Assembly (NCBI RefSeq): GCF_031119335.1
Contig: NZ_JAVHXT010000025.1
Location: forward strand, 1-36,751
Direction: 5' to 3'
DNA: 36,751 nt
DNA from: Pedobacter sp.
GTDB lineage: Bacteria; Bacteroidota; Bacteroidia; Sphingobacteriales; Sphingobacteriaceae
Part shown: in pieces, positions 1-5,888 of the stretch
Layout of the letters: each line of letters opens with the position of its first letter
Position numbering within the stretch: position 1 is the first letter of the stretch
Translations under genes and position numbers: made by a program
The notes under the pieces: generated by a model
The model's input: the letters and a program-made list of their open reading frames with translations, nothing else
Told to the model about the DNA's origin: nothing
Databases searched by the model: none

Positions 1-107
1 ACCTTATGCTATAAACATTAAAATCCTACGGATTTCCTTAAATAATGACATTGCGTGTTCGCTTATGTCGGGTTTAAAATGCAAATGCTGAGCACAGGCT
101 AGTCGCT

Positions 108-130
108 AGTCGAGATTTGAAATCTCGACT
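108..130. repeat. Perfect 23-bp palindrome (11+1+11)
   Basis: The left arm AGTCGAGATTT and right arm AAATCTCGACT are exact reverse complements around a single central G. It is the first of three similar palindromes within 80 bp, all with a core of the type GGATT/AATCC or GAGATT/AATCTC. Confidence 0.8.
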
Positions 131-138
131 TTAAGAAT

Positions 139-157
139 TGCGGATTTTAAATCCGCA
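139..157. repeat. Perfect 19-bp palindrome (9+1+9)
   Basis: The arms TGCGGATTT and AAATCCGCA are exact reverse complements. It lies 8 bp after the previous palindrome and has the same general shape. Confidence 0.8.
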
Positions 158-165
158 GATAGTTA

Positions 166-188
166 GTTCCGGATTGCAAATCCGGAAC
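166..188. repeat. Palindrome with 10-bp arms plus a duplicated half
   Basis: The arms GTTCCGGATT and AATCCGGAAC flank a three-base loop. The right half, with its flank, is repeated as a lone half-site at about 200-214, so one arm has been duplicated. Confidence 0.8.
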
Positions 189-278
189 AGCACAATTACA
201 AATCCGGAACAGCAGCAATAACGGCGACTATGTCGGTTTTAGGCTGCAAGTGTCGTGCACAGGTTTTCATTAAATAAA

Positions 279-325
279 CCCGATAGCAGCGAATGCCGAT
301 TTTATCGGCAGCAGCGTATAGCGGG
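279..325. repeat. Hairpin repeat with inner 7-bp stem
   Basis: An inner stem TGCCGAT/ATCGGCA (294-300 and 304-310) is enclosed by imperfect outer arms beginning CCCG (279) and ending CGGG (325). No T-run follows, so a terminator role is not supported. Confidence 0.6.
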
Positions 326-446
326 ACTAACCTAAATTTTAGCAGTCTGTTGATTTTCTAAATTTAAAAACTCGTTAAAATATTTTTCTGACCTACTGTT
401 TCTATTGACAGTTAACCAATTAAACAGTTAAACGATTAACCACAAT

Positions 447-474
447 CAACTTTACAACATTTCAACTTTACAAC
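447..474 (+). repeat. 12-bp direct repeat at 16-bp period before pyrR
   Basis: CAACTTTACAAC occurs at 447-458 and again at 463-474, immediately upstream of the pyrR -7 box. It could be a regulator-binding pair or low-complexity AT-rich leader. Nothing else in the sequence decides between these. Confidence 0.5.
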
Positions 475-489
475 CTTAAAACATTTCCC

Positions 490-497
490 TATATTTG
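490..497 (+). promoter_or_regulatory. Bacteroidota -7 box of the pyrR promoter
   Basis: TATATTTG matches the TAnnTTTG consensus. Transcription would start near base 504, only about 9 bases before the pyrR ATG. A -33 element is weak or absent. The box overlaps an in-frame upstream TTG codon, which argues against a longer pyrR. Confidence 0.6.
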
Positions 498-512
498 TGC
501 AATCCAAGTGCA

Positions 513-1058
513 ATGCAAAAGAGAACTCTACTCAGCGGCCAAAAACTTCAAATCACAATTAAGCGACTTTGTCATCAGCTAATTGAGAACCATATCGATT
601 TTAGTAATACTGTTTTAATTGGCATACAGCCAAGAGGAACTTTCTTTGCAGACAGGGTTCACAAAGAGCTGTCTGAAATTTTAAAAACCGACACCATTAA
701 GAAAGGTCATTTAGATATTACTTTTTTTAGGGACGATTTTAGACGCAAAGACGGTTTGGTTACGGCAAGCAGCAATACCATTGATTTTATTATTGAAGGC
801 AAGCAGGTTATTTTAATTGATGACGTGCTTTGGACCGGGCGTACCATACGTGCGGCAATGGATGCGCTTTTGGCTTACGGCCGCCCAGAAAGTGTAGAGT
901 TAATGGCATTAATTGACCGTAGATTTTCGAGGCATTTACCTATAGAAGCTAACTACATTGGCCTACAAGTAGACTCGGTAGATTCGCAAAAAGTGAAGGT
1001 AAGCTGGAAAGAAAACGAAGGCGAAGACAAAGTAATTTTATTATCAGATAAGCAGTAA
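513..1058 (+). CDS. pyrR: PyrR bifunctional pyrimidine regulator / uracil phosphoribosyltransferase
   Basis: The 181-residue product is a PRTase-fold protein that in its family converts uracil and PRPP to UMP and, in many bacteria, controls pyrimidine genes. The PRPP loop is clear at about residues 100-112 (ILIDDVLWTGRT, with D103, D104, T108, G109). The conserved IQPRG segment (38-42) and the DITFFRDD region also fit. I chose the ATG at 513. The in-frame TTG at 495 lies inside the -7 box and would add six unlikely residues. pyrB follows after one base, so the two are co-transcribed. With a predicted leader of about 9 bases there is no room for the RNA attenuator that PyrR uses in Firmicutes. 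Its regulatory role here is therefore doubtful, while the enzyme role is likely. Confidence 0.9.
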   Translation: MQKRTLLSGQKLQITIKRLCHQLIENHIDFSNTVLIGIQPRGTFFADRVHKELSEILKTDTIKKGHLDITFFRDDFRRKDGLVTASSNTIDFIIEGKQVILIDDVLWTGRTIRAAMDALLAYGRPESVELMALIDRRFSRHLPIEANYIGLQVDSVDSQKVKVSWKENEGEDKVILLSDKQ

Positions 1059-1059
1059 A

Positions 1060-1995
1060 ATGGCAGCAGACAAATTATCAACCCGACATCTTTTAGGCAT
1101 TAAAGATATTAACCTGAATGATATTGAATTGATTTTCGAAACTGCTGATAATTTTAAGGAAGTGATTAATCGCCCTATTAAAAAGGTGCCTTCTTTAAGA
1201 GATATCACTATTGCTAATATCTTTTTCGAAAACTCAACCCGAACTAAATTATCTTTCGAACTGGCCGAGAAAAGACTTTCTGCGGATGTTGTGAACTTCG
1301 CTGCATCTTCATCATCAGTAAGTAAAGGCGAAACGCTAATTGATACCGTAAACAACATTTTAGCAATGAAAGTTGATATGGTAGTGATGCGCCATCCTTA
1401 TGCTGGTGCTGGTCAGTTTTTAAGCAGACACATTAATGCACAAATTGTAAATGCTGGCGATGGTGCTCACGAACATCCAACTCAAGCTTTGCTAGATGCT
1501 TTCTCTATACGTGAGAAACTGGGCGATGTGGCCGGTAAAAAAGTGGTAATTGTTGGTGATATCTTGCACTCTCGTGTAGCTATTTCTAATATTCTTTGCT
1601 TGCAAAAGCTTGGTGCCGAGGTAATGGTTTGTGGACCTACTACTCTTATCCCGAAACATATTGGCGCACTTGGCGTTAAAGTAGAGCACGATTTAATTAG
1701 AGCTTTAAACTGGTGCGATGTGGCAAATATGTTGCGTATTCAACTAGAGCGCATGGATATCAAGTACTTCCCTACGGGTAGAGAATACTCGATGATGTAC
1801 GGTTTGAACAAGCAGATACTCGACAATTTAGATAAAGAAATTATTGTAATGCACCCAGGTCCTATTAACCGTGGGGTAGAGATTACCAGTGATGTGGCCG
1901 ATAGCAAACAGTCTATCATTTTAAATCAGGTAGAAAACGGAGTGGCTGTAAGAATGGCTGTGCTTTATCTTTTGGCAAGCCAGAATGATAAATAA
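1060..1995 (+). CDS. pyrB: Aspartate carbamoyltransferase catalytic subunit
   Basis: The 311-residue cytoplasmic enzyme makes N-carbamoyl-aspartate from carbamoyl phosphate and aspartate, the committed step of pyrimidine synthesis. The carbamoyl-phosphate site STRT (59-62, within FFENSTRTKLSF), the SKGET segment, MRHPYAGA, HEHPTQ and the late HPGPINRG motif are all present and in the normal order. Length is normal for PyrB. It starts one base after the pyrR stop, and the next gene begins three bases after its own stop, indicating tight co-transcription. No regulatory subunit (pyrI) is in the window. Confidence 0.95.
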   Translation: MAADKLSTRHLLGIKDINLNDIELIFETADNFKEVINRPIKKVPSLRDITIANIFFENSTRTKLSFELAEKRLSADVVNFAASSSSVSKGETLIDTVNNILAMKVDMVVMRHPYAGAGQFLSRHINAQIVNAGDGAHEHPTQALLDAFSIREKLGDVAGKKVVIVGDILHSRVAISNILCLQKLGAEVMVCGPTTLIPKHIGALGVKVEHDLIRALNWCDVANMLRIQLERMDIKYFPTGREYSMMYGLNKQILDNLDKEIIVMHPGPINRGVEITSDVADSKQSIILNQVENGVAVRMAVLYLLASQNDK

Positions 1996-1998
1996 CAA

Positions 1999-2310
1999 AT
2001 GACCCCACAGGAAAAACAATTTGTAGATTATTGGACGGAAAAGCGGAAAAAGTGGAGCTGGAAAAAGCACACTTACCAAACTTTTTTGACTATTGCTTTA
2101 CCTCTGGCAGTATTAATAGATTTAGTAAATTATTTCATTATTGGCGATACCCAGTACACTTTTTTCACTTTCGCCCATCTATTTACTTTTCTGCTGAACT
2201 TAATTTTACTTTCTATTTTAATTATCCTTGGTTCTGGCTTTACCAATTGGAACTATAATGAAGGCAAGTACTGGAGTATTCTGCGTAAAAACGCTAATAA
2301 ATTGCAGTAG
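1999..2310 (+). CDS. Small two-helix membrane protein, function unknown
   Basis: This 103-residue protein begins with a charged stretch rich in Lys, Trp and Glu (MTPQEKQFVDYWTEKRKK). Two hydrophobic segments follow, at about 28-50 and 56-82, then a polar Asn/Lys tail. I do not recognise a named family. It starts three bases after pyrB and has no promoter of its own, so it is expressed with the pyrimidine genes. An overlapping second frame (2031-2258) is a shadow. Confidence 0.7.
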   Translation: MTPQEKQFVDYWTEKRKKWSWKKHTYQTFLTIALPLAVLIDLVNYFIIGDTQYTFFTFAHLFTFLLNLILLSILIILGSGFTNWNYNEGKYWSILRKNANKLQ

Positions 2311-2324
2311 TCATCAAAACTACT
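2306..2324 (+). terminator. Weak hairpin after the pyr operon
   Basis: A 6-bp stem AGTAGT/ACTACT with a seven-base loop overlaps the stop codon of the small membrane protein. It is followed only by a broken pyrimidine tract, so the terminator call is tentative. Confidence 0.3.
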
Positions 2325-2401
2325 ATCTCCCTTTTAGCGTAATTTCTTTTCGTTTTAAAATGATTATTCGATTTTAATTTTTCTTCAAAAATTTTTGGCT
2401 G

Positions 2402-2417
2402 TATGATTTCAATCATA
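2402..2417 (+). promoter_or_regulatory. Crp/Fnr-type operator before the cytochrome c-nosZ operon
   Basis: TATGATTTCAATCATA has perfect 6-bp arms (TATGAT/ATCATA) around TTCA and matches the family pattern TGA-N6-TCA. Its centre (2409.5) is about 41 bp upstream of the start predicted from the -7 box at 2440-2447, the position of a class II activator site. Read on the opposite strand, the site at 9375-9390 is identical in 15 of 16 bases. A Crp/Fnr protein is encoded at 15486-16079. Confidence 0.75.
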
Positions 2418-2439
2418 AACAGCAGCGTTGTGCTAGGGC

Positions 2440-2447
2440 TACATTTG
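2440..2447 (+). promoter_or_regulatory. -7 box of the cytochrome c-nosZ promoter
   Basis: TACATTTG fits TAnnTTTG exactly. The predicted start near 2451 leaves a leader of about 18 bases. The gap from the upstream operator is 22 bases, almost the same as at the divergent promoters at 9346-9419. Confidence 0.7.
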
Positions 2448-2468
2448 AACTAACAAAACGATTATAGA

Positions 2469-2954
2469 ATGAAAAATAAAGTCATTACAACGCTATGTTT
2501 ATCTGCTGCCATTTTTATTGGCGCCTGTGGTGGTGGAGACCAATCTGCTACCGAAACACAACAAACGGACCAACCTGCTGGCACTACTGCCGAAACTTCT
2601 TCTTACGACCCTAAACGTGGCGAAGGTAAATACGACGAGACCAATATGGTTGTTGGCGCACTAGACGCAGCTATGGCTACAAAAGGGGATGGAATTTCTG
2701 CCACTAAATGCTTTTCGTGCCACAAAACTACTGATGAGAAATTAGTTGGACCAGGTTGGAAAGGTGTAACCGAACGCAGAACTCCACATTGGATTATGAA
2801 CTTCATTACTAACCCAGACCCAATGATTGACAAAGACCCTGAGGTACAGGCTCAATTGGAGCTATGCTTAGTTCGTATGCCAAACCAAAATCTTACAGAA
2901 GACGAAGCGAGGGCAGTGGTAGAGTTTATGCGCAAAAACGACGGTGCTAAATAA
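2469..2954 (+). CDS. Lipoprotein cytochrome c, likely electron donor to NosZ
   Basis: The 161-residue product has a lipoprotein signal ending FIGAC (C20), a low-complexity Thr/Gln/Glu linker to about residue 55, then one c-type haem domain. The haem site is CFSCH (81-85), and M137 in VRMPNQNLT is the probable axial Met. It would sit as a lipid-anchored periplasmic electron carrier. nosZ starts 36 bases downstream without a visible promoter between, so the two are co-transcribed under the 2402-2417 operator. Electron delivery to NosZ is inferred from this arrangement; azurin (16150-16662) is a second candidate donor. Confidence 0.85.
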   Translation: MKNKVITTLCLSAAIFIGACGGGDQSATETQQTDQPAGTTAETSSYDPKRGEGKYDETNMVVGALDAAMATKGDGISATKCFSCHKTTDEKLVGPGWKGVTERRTPHWIMNFITNPDPMIDKDPEVQAQLELCLVRMPNQNLTEDEARAVVEFMRKNDGAK

Positions 2955-2990
2955 TTCGTACAGTTAGAACATCAATTAATTCTTAAATAT

Positions 2991-4967
2991 ATGATAAGTA
3001 AAAGAATTGCAGTCGGCATATTAGCGGTAGCCGCTTTACAGCTCGGCTCATGTAAACCAAAAGGCGCTGGCAGTGCCGTAAGTGGCGATGCAGCAGCAAA
3101 AACCTATGTTGCTCCTGGTAAGTACGATGAGTTTTATAACTTCGTTTCGGGAGGTTTTAGCGGACAATTAAGTGTTTATGGCTTACCAAGCGGTCGTTTG
3201 TTACGTGTAATTCCAGTATTTTCTGTAGATCCAGAAAAAGGTTGGGGCTATAGCGAAGAAACAAAACCTATGCTAAACACTTCTCATGGTTTTGTGCCTT
3301 GGGACGATTTACACCACGTAGAAATGTCTATGAATAATGGCGTAGCCGATGGAAAATGGGTTTTCGTAAATGGCAACAACACTCCTCGCCTAGCCCGTGT
3401 AGATTTAACAACATTCCGTACCGCAGAAATTATTGAGTTACCTAACAGTGCTGGTAATCACAGTTCGCCATTTGGCACAGAAAATTCTGAATATATTGTT
3501 GCAGGTACACGTTTTAGCGTTCCAGAAGATGGCGATGCTAGCGACGTGCCAATTGACACTTACAAACAAAATTTCAAAGGTCATATTAGCTTTGTGAGCA
3601 TCGATAAAAATAATGGAGAAATGAATTTGGCTTTCCAATTGAAAACTCCGGGCATTAATTTCGATTTAGCTCGTGCTGGCAAAGGTAAATCTGCTGGTTG
3701 GTTCTTCTTTAGCTGCTACAACTCTGAACAAGCTAACACCTTGTTAGAAGTAAATGCATCGCAAAAAGATAAAGACTTTATCATGGCGGTAAACTGGAAA
3801 AAAGCGGAAGAGTATGTGAAAGCTGGCAAAGGCACAAAACAAAAAGTGAAGTATGCGCACAACAAATACAACGAAGAAACGCATACCGCTACTTCTACCA
3901 TGAAAAATGAAGTGACCGTTTTGGATATTACCCAGTTTCCAGATTTAGTATATTTTATTCCTTGTCCTAAATCACCACACGGCACCGATGTTGATCCTAC
4001 TGGAGAATTCATTGTTGGCAGTGGTAAATTAGCTGCATTGTTGCCAGTATTTAGTTACGATAAAATTCAAAAAGCCATTGCCGATAAAAATTTTGAGAAA
4101 GAAAAATACGCAGGCATACCTGTAATTAAATACGAAGCTGCGCTTTATGGAGAAGTACAAAAACCGGGCTTAGGCCCATTGCACACCGAATTTGACGACA
4201 AAGGAAATGCTTATACTTCGTTCTTCGTGTCTTCTGAAATTGTGAAATGGAACATCAAAGATTTAAAAATTATTGACCGTAAACCTACTTACTACTCTGT
4301 TGGTCACTTAATGATACCTGGCGGCAACACTAAAAAACCTTTTGGCAAATACTTAGTGGCTTACAACAAAATCACTAAAGACCGTTACCTGCCAACGGGT
4401 CCGGAGTTGTCTCAAAGTGCACAGTTGTATGATATCAGTGGCGAAAAAATGGAGATGATTTTAGATTTCCCTACTATCGGCGAGCCGCATTATGCACAAG
4501 CTATTCCAGCAGAGCTGATAAAAGATAAACAGGTGAAATTTTACAATATCAATCACAACAAACATCCGTTTGCTACCAAAAGCGAAGCCGAAGCAAGAGT
4601 GGAAAGAAAAGGAAACCAAGTGCATGTTTACATGACCTCAATCCGTTCTCACTTTGCTCCTGATAACATTGAGGGTGTAAAACTAGGTGATGAAGTGTAT
4701 TTCCACGTTACCAACTTAGAGCAAGACTGGGATGTACCACATGGTTTTGGGGTTAAAGGTGCCAACAACGCAGAATTGCTAATTATGCCTGGCGAAACCT
4801 TAACCTTGAAATGGGTACCAGACCGTATCGGAATGTTCCCAATTTATTGTACAGATTTCTGTTCTGCATTGCACCAAGAAATGTCTGGCTACGTGAGGGT
4901 ATCTCCTAAAAATAGTAATGTGCCAATTAAATTTAGCTTAGGCGAAAAACCTAAAGCAGCAAAATAG
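2991..4967 (+). CDS. nosZ: Nitrous oxide reductase, clade II, lipoprotein form
   Basis: This 658-residue enzyme reduces N2O to N2 in the periplasm. The N-terminus is a Sec-type signal with a lipobox (LQLGSC, C21) and no twin-arginine motif, which marks clade II rather than the Tat-exported clade I. The seven-bladed propeller domain shows DDLHH (105-109) and further conserved His segments (NHSSPFG, SPHGTD, GPLHTEF, VGHLM, EPHY) that supply the CuZ cluster. The C-terminal cupredoxin domain carries the CuA ligands H584, C620, C624, H628 and M631 in CTDFCSALHQEM. Length is normal and all expected ligands appear intact. A rho-independent terminator follows at 4995-5023. Confidence 0.97.
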   Translation: MISKRIAVGILAVAALQLGSCKPKGAGSAVSGDAAAKTYVAPGKYDEFYNFVSGGFSGQLSVYGLPSGRLLRVIPVFSVDPEKGWGYSEETKPMLNTSHGFVPWDDLHHVEMSMNNGVADGKWVFVNGNNTPRLARVDLTTFRTAEIIELPNSAGNHSSPFGTENSEYIVAGTRFSVPEDGDASDVPIDTYKQNFKGHISFVSIDKNNGEMNLAFQLKTPGINFDLARAGKGKSAGWFFFSCYNSEQANTLLEVNASQKDKDFIMAVNWKKAEEYVKAGKGTKQKVKYAHNKYNEETHTATSTMKNEVTVLDITQFPDLVYFIPCPKSPHGTDVDPTGEFIVGSGKLAALLPVFSYDKIQKAIADKNFEKEKYAGIPVIKYEAALYGEVQKPGLGPLHTEFDDKGNAYTSFFVSSEIVKWNIKDLKIIDRKPTYYSVGHLMIPGGNTKKPFGKYLVAYNKITKDRYLPTGPELSQSAQLYDISGEKMEMILDFPTIGEPHYAQAIPAELIKDKQVKFYNINHNKHPFATKSEAEARVERKGNQVHVYMTSIRSHFAPDNIEGVKLGDEVYFHVTNLEQDWDVPHGFGVKGANNAELLIMPGETLTLKWVPDRIGMFPIYCTDFCSALHQEMSGYVRVSPKNSNVPIKFSLGEKPKAAK

Positions 4968-4994
4968 CAATAAAGCCAAATTAGATAAGTGAAG

Positions 4995-5023
4995 GCAGTA
5001 CATGTAAATTGTGCTGCTTTTTT
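4995..5023 (+). terminator. Rho-independent terminator after nosZ
   Basis: The stem GCAGTACA/TGTGCTGC contains one G-U pair and is followed by six T. It lies 28 bases after the nosZ stop and separates nosZ from the AT-rich gene downstream. Confidence 0.7.
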
Positions 5024-5152
5024 GCGTAAAGGAACATGACCACCAGCTGCTCCAAAACTATTGAGAGTTGCGCATTTCCAATGTATGCCCCCAGCACGAT
5101 GATGAAAACACGCTAATAGCGAGATAGTTACTGAACGCATAAATGAGTTTTG

Positions 5153-5160
5153 TATATTTG
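5153..5160 (+). promoter_or_regulatory. -7 box before the GIY-YIG-like gene
   Basis: TATATTTG matches TAnnTTTG. It lies downstream of an in-frame ATG at 5143, so that ATG would be outside the transcript. This is the reason for choosing the ATG at 5179 as the start. Confidence 0.5.
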
Positions 5161-5178
5161 AGAGTTAGCAAAAATTTT

Positions 5179-5826
5179 ATGAACGATACAATTTGTTACA
5201 AAATACAGAATGCTTATATGCTTCCTTACGAAAAAGCCATTGACGAAAAAGCTATGGACTACTATGAAAAGAATAACGAGATAATTGCTTCGTCAAGAAT
5301 CTATTTTATCTGTAAGTTGAGACTGAATGGGTTTATTATTAAACGGCTCTCTAAACCAGAAGTACTATATATTGGTGAAACATTTGACAAAAAAAATAGA
5401 TTTAGCCCACATAAAAAATTGCTTAAAGCGACAACTATTGTAAAGAAAAATGAAATTCTTGCGGTATATTTTTTACATATTCGATTTTCATACTTTGGAT
5501 TAAACCAATTTCAAAATAATCCGCTTGATATTTTTAATGAAATAAAGGACATTTATAATAAGACATCCATAAGATTAGTGGAAAGGTTATTTATTAAATT
5601 GTTTAACCCTGTTTTAAATGACAAGCATAATGATGAAAACGTTTTGGAAGATAATTTGGTTAAAAAAAAACTAATTGACAATTTCATTCAATATGTCAAT
5701 TTAGATGTTGGAATGAATGATAATATTTTCAATTTTATCGGCGGACGAAGAAACGAAAGTCAAGATTTATATACATTTGATTTAACAAATAATGAAATGA
5801 CATTTGGACATCCTTTAATAGAATAA
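5179..5826 (+). CDS. GIY-YIG-like nuclease domain protein
   Basis: The 215-residue product shows the order of a GIY-YIG fold. IYF (41-43) stands for the GIY half and VLYIGET (62-68) for the YIG half. R74 and H78 follow in RFSPHKK, E135 is in LVERLFIKLF, and N143 in FNPVLN. These are the residues expected for the single-metal active site, so the domain may be catalytic. The remaining ~65 residues have no motif I recognise. The gene is visibly more AT-rich than its neighbours and sits alone between two parts of the nos island with its own promoter, suggesting acquisition by transfer. The target could be DNA (mobile-element, repair or defence role); the sequence does not say which. Confidence 0.6.
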   Translation: MNDTICYKIQNAYMLPYEKAIDEKAMDYYEKNNEIIASSRIYFICKLRLNGFIIKRLSKPEVLYIGETFDKKNRFSPHKKLLKATTIVKKNEILAVYFLHIRFSYFGLNQFQNNPLDIFNEIKDIYNKTSIRLVERLFIKLFNPVLNDKHNDENVLEDNLVKKKLIDNFIQYVNLDVGMNDNIFNFIGGRRNESQDLYTFDLTNNEMTFGHPLIE

Positions 5827-5888
5827 AAACACCTGCCAGTATAGGCTTGCCAAAATTGGGACTAAAGTATTTCCGCAAATTTCAACCA

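Larger units (their letters stand above)
1..512. other. Non-coding region rich in palindromes upstream of pyrR
   Basis: I see no credible gene here. The region holds several perfect or near-perfect palindromes (108-130, 139-157, 166-188, 294-310) and a degenerate duplication. A block of about 35 bases at 64-98 recurs at 229-263, with TATGTCGG and GCACAGG at the same 28-base offset in both copies. The last part, from about 400, is AT-rich and leads into the pyrR promoter. The palindromes resemble dispersed intergenic repeats of Sphingobacteriaceae, but that is recollection; only their presence in this window is observed. Confidence 0.7.

Noticed and set aside
1..512. tRNA or other structured RNA in the palindromic region
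   Set aside because: The hairpins are isolated simple palindromes; no cloverleaf or known RNA core could be drawn.
1044..1358. Minus-strand reading frame opposite pyrB
   Set aside because: It lies fully opposite a well-supported pyrB gene and its translation has no family features.
4889..5140. Minus-strand reading frame across the nosZ end and the following gap
   Set aside because: It runs through the nosZ terminator and antisense to coding sequence; no promoter or recognisable domain.
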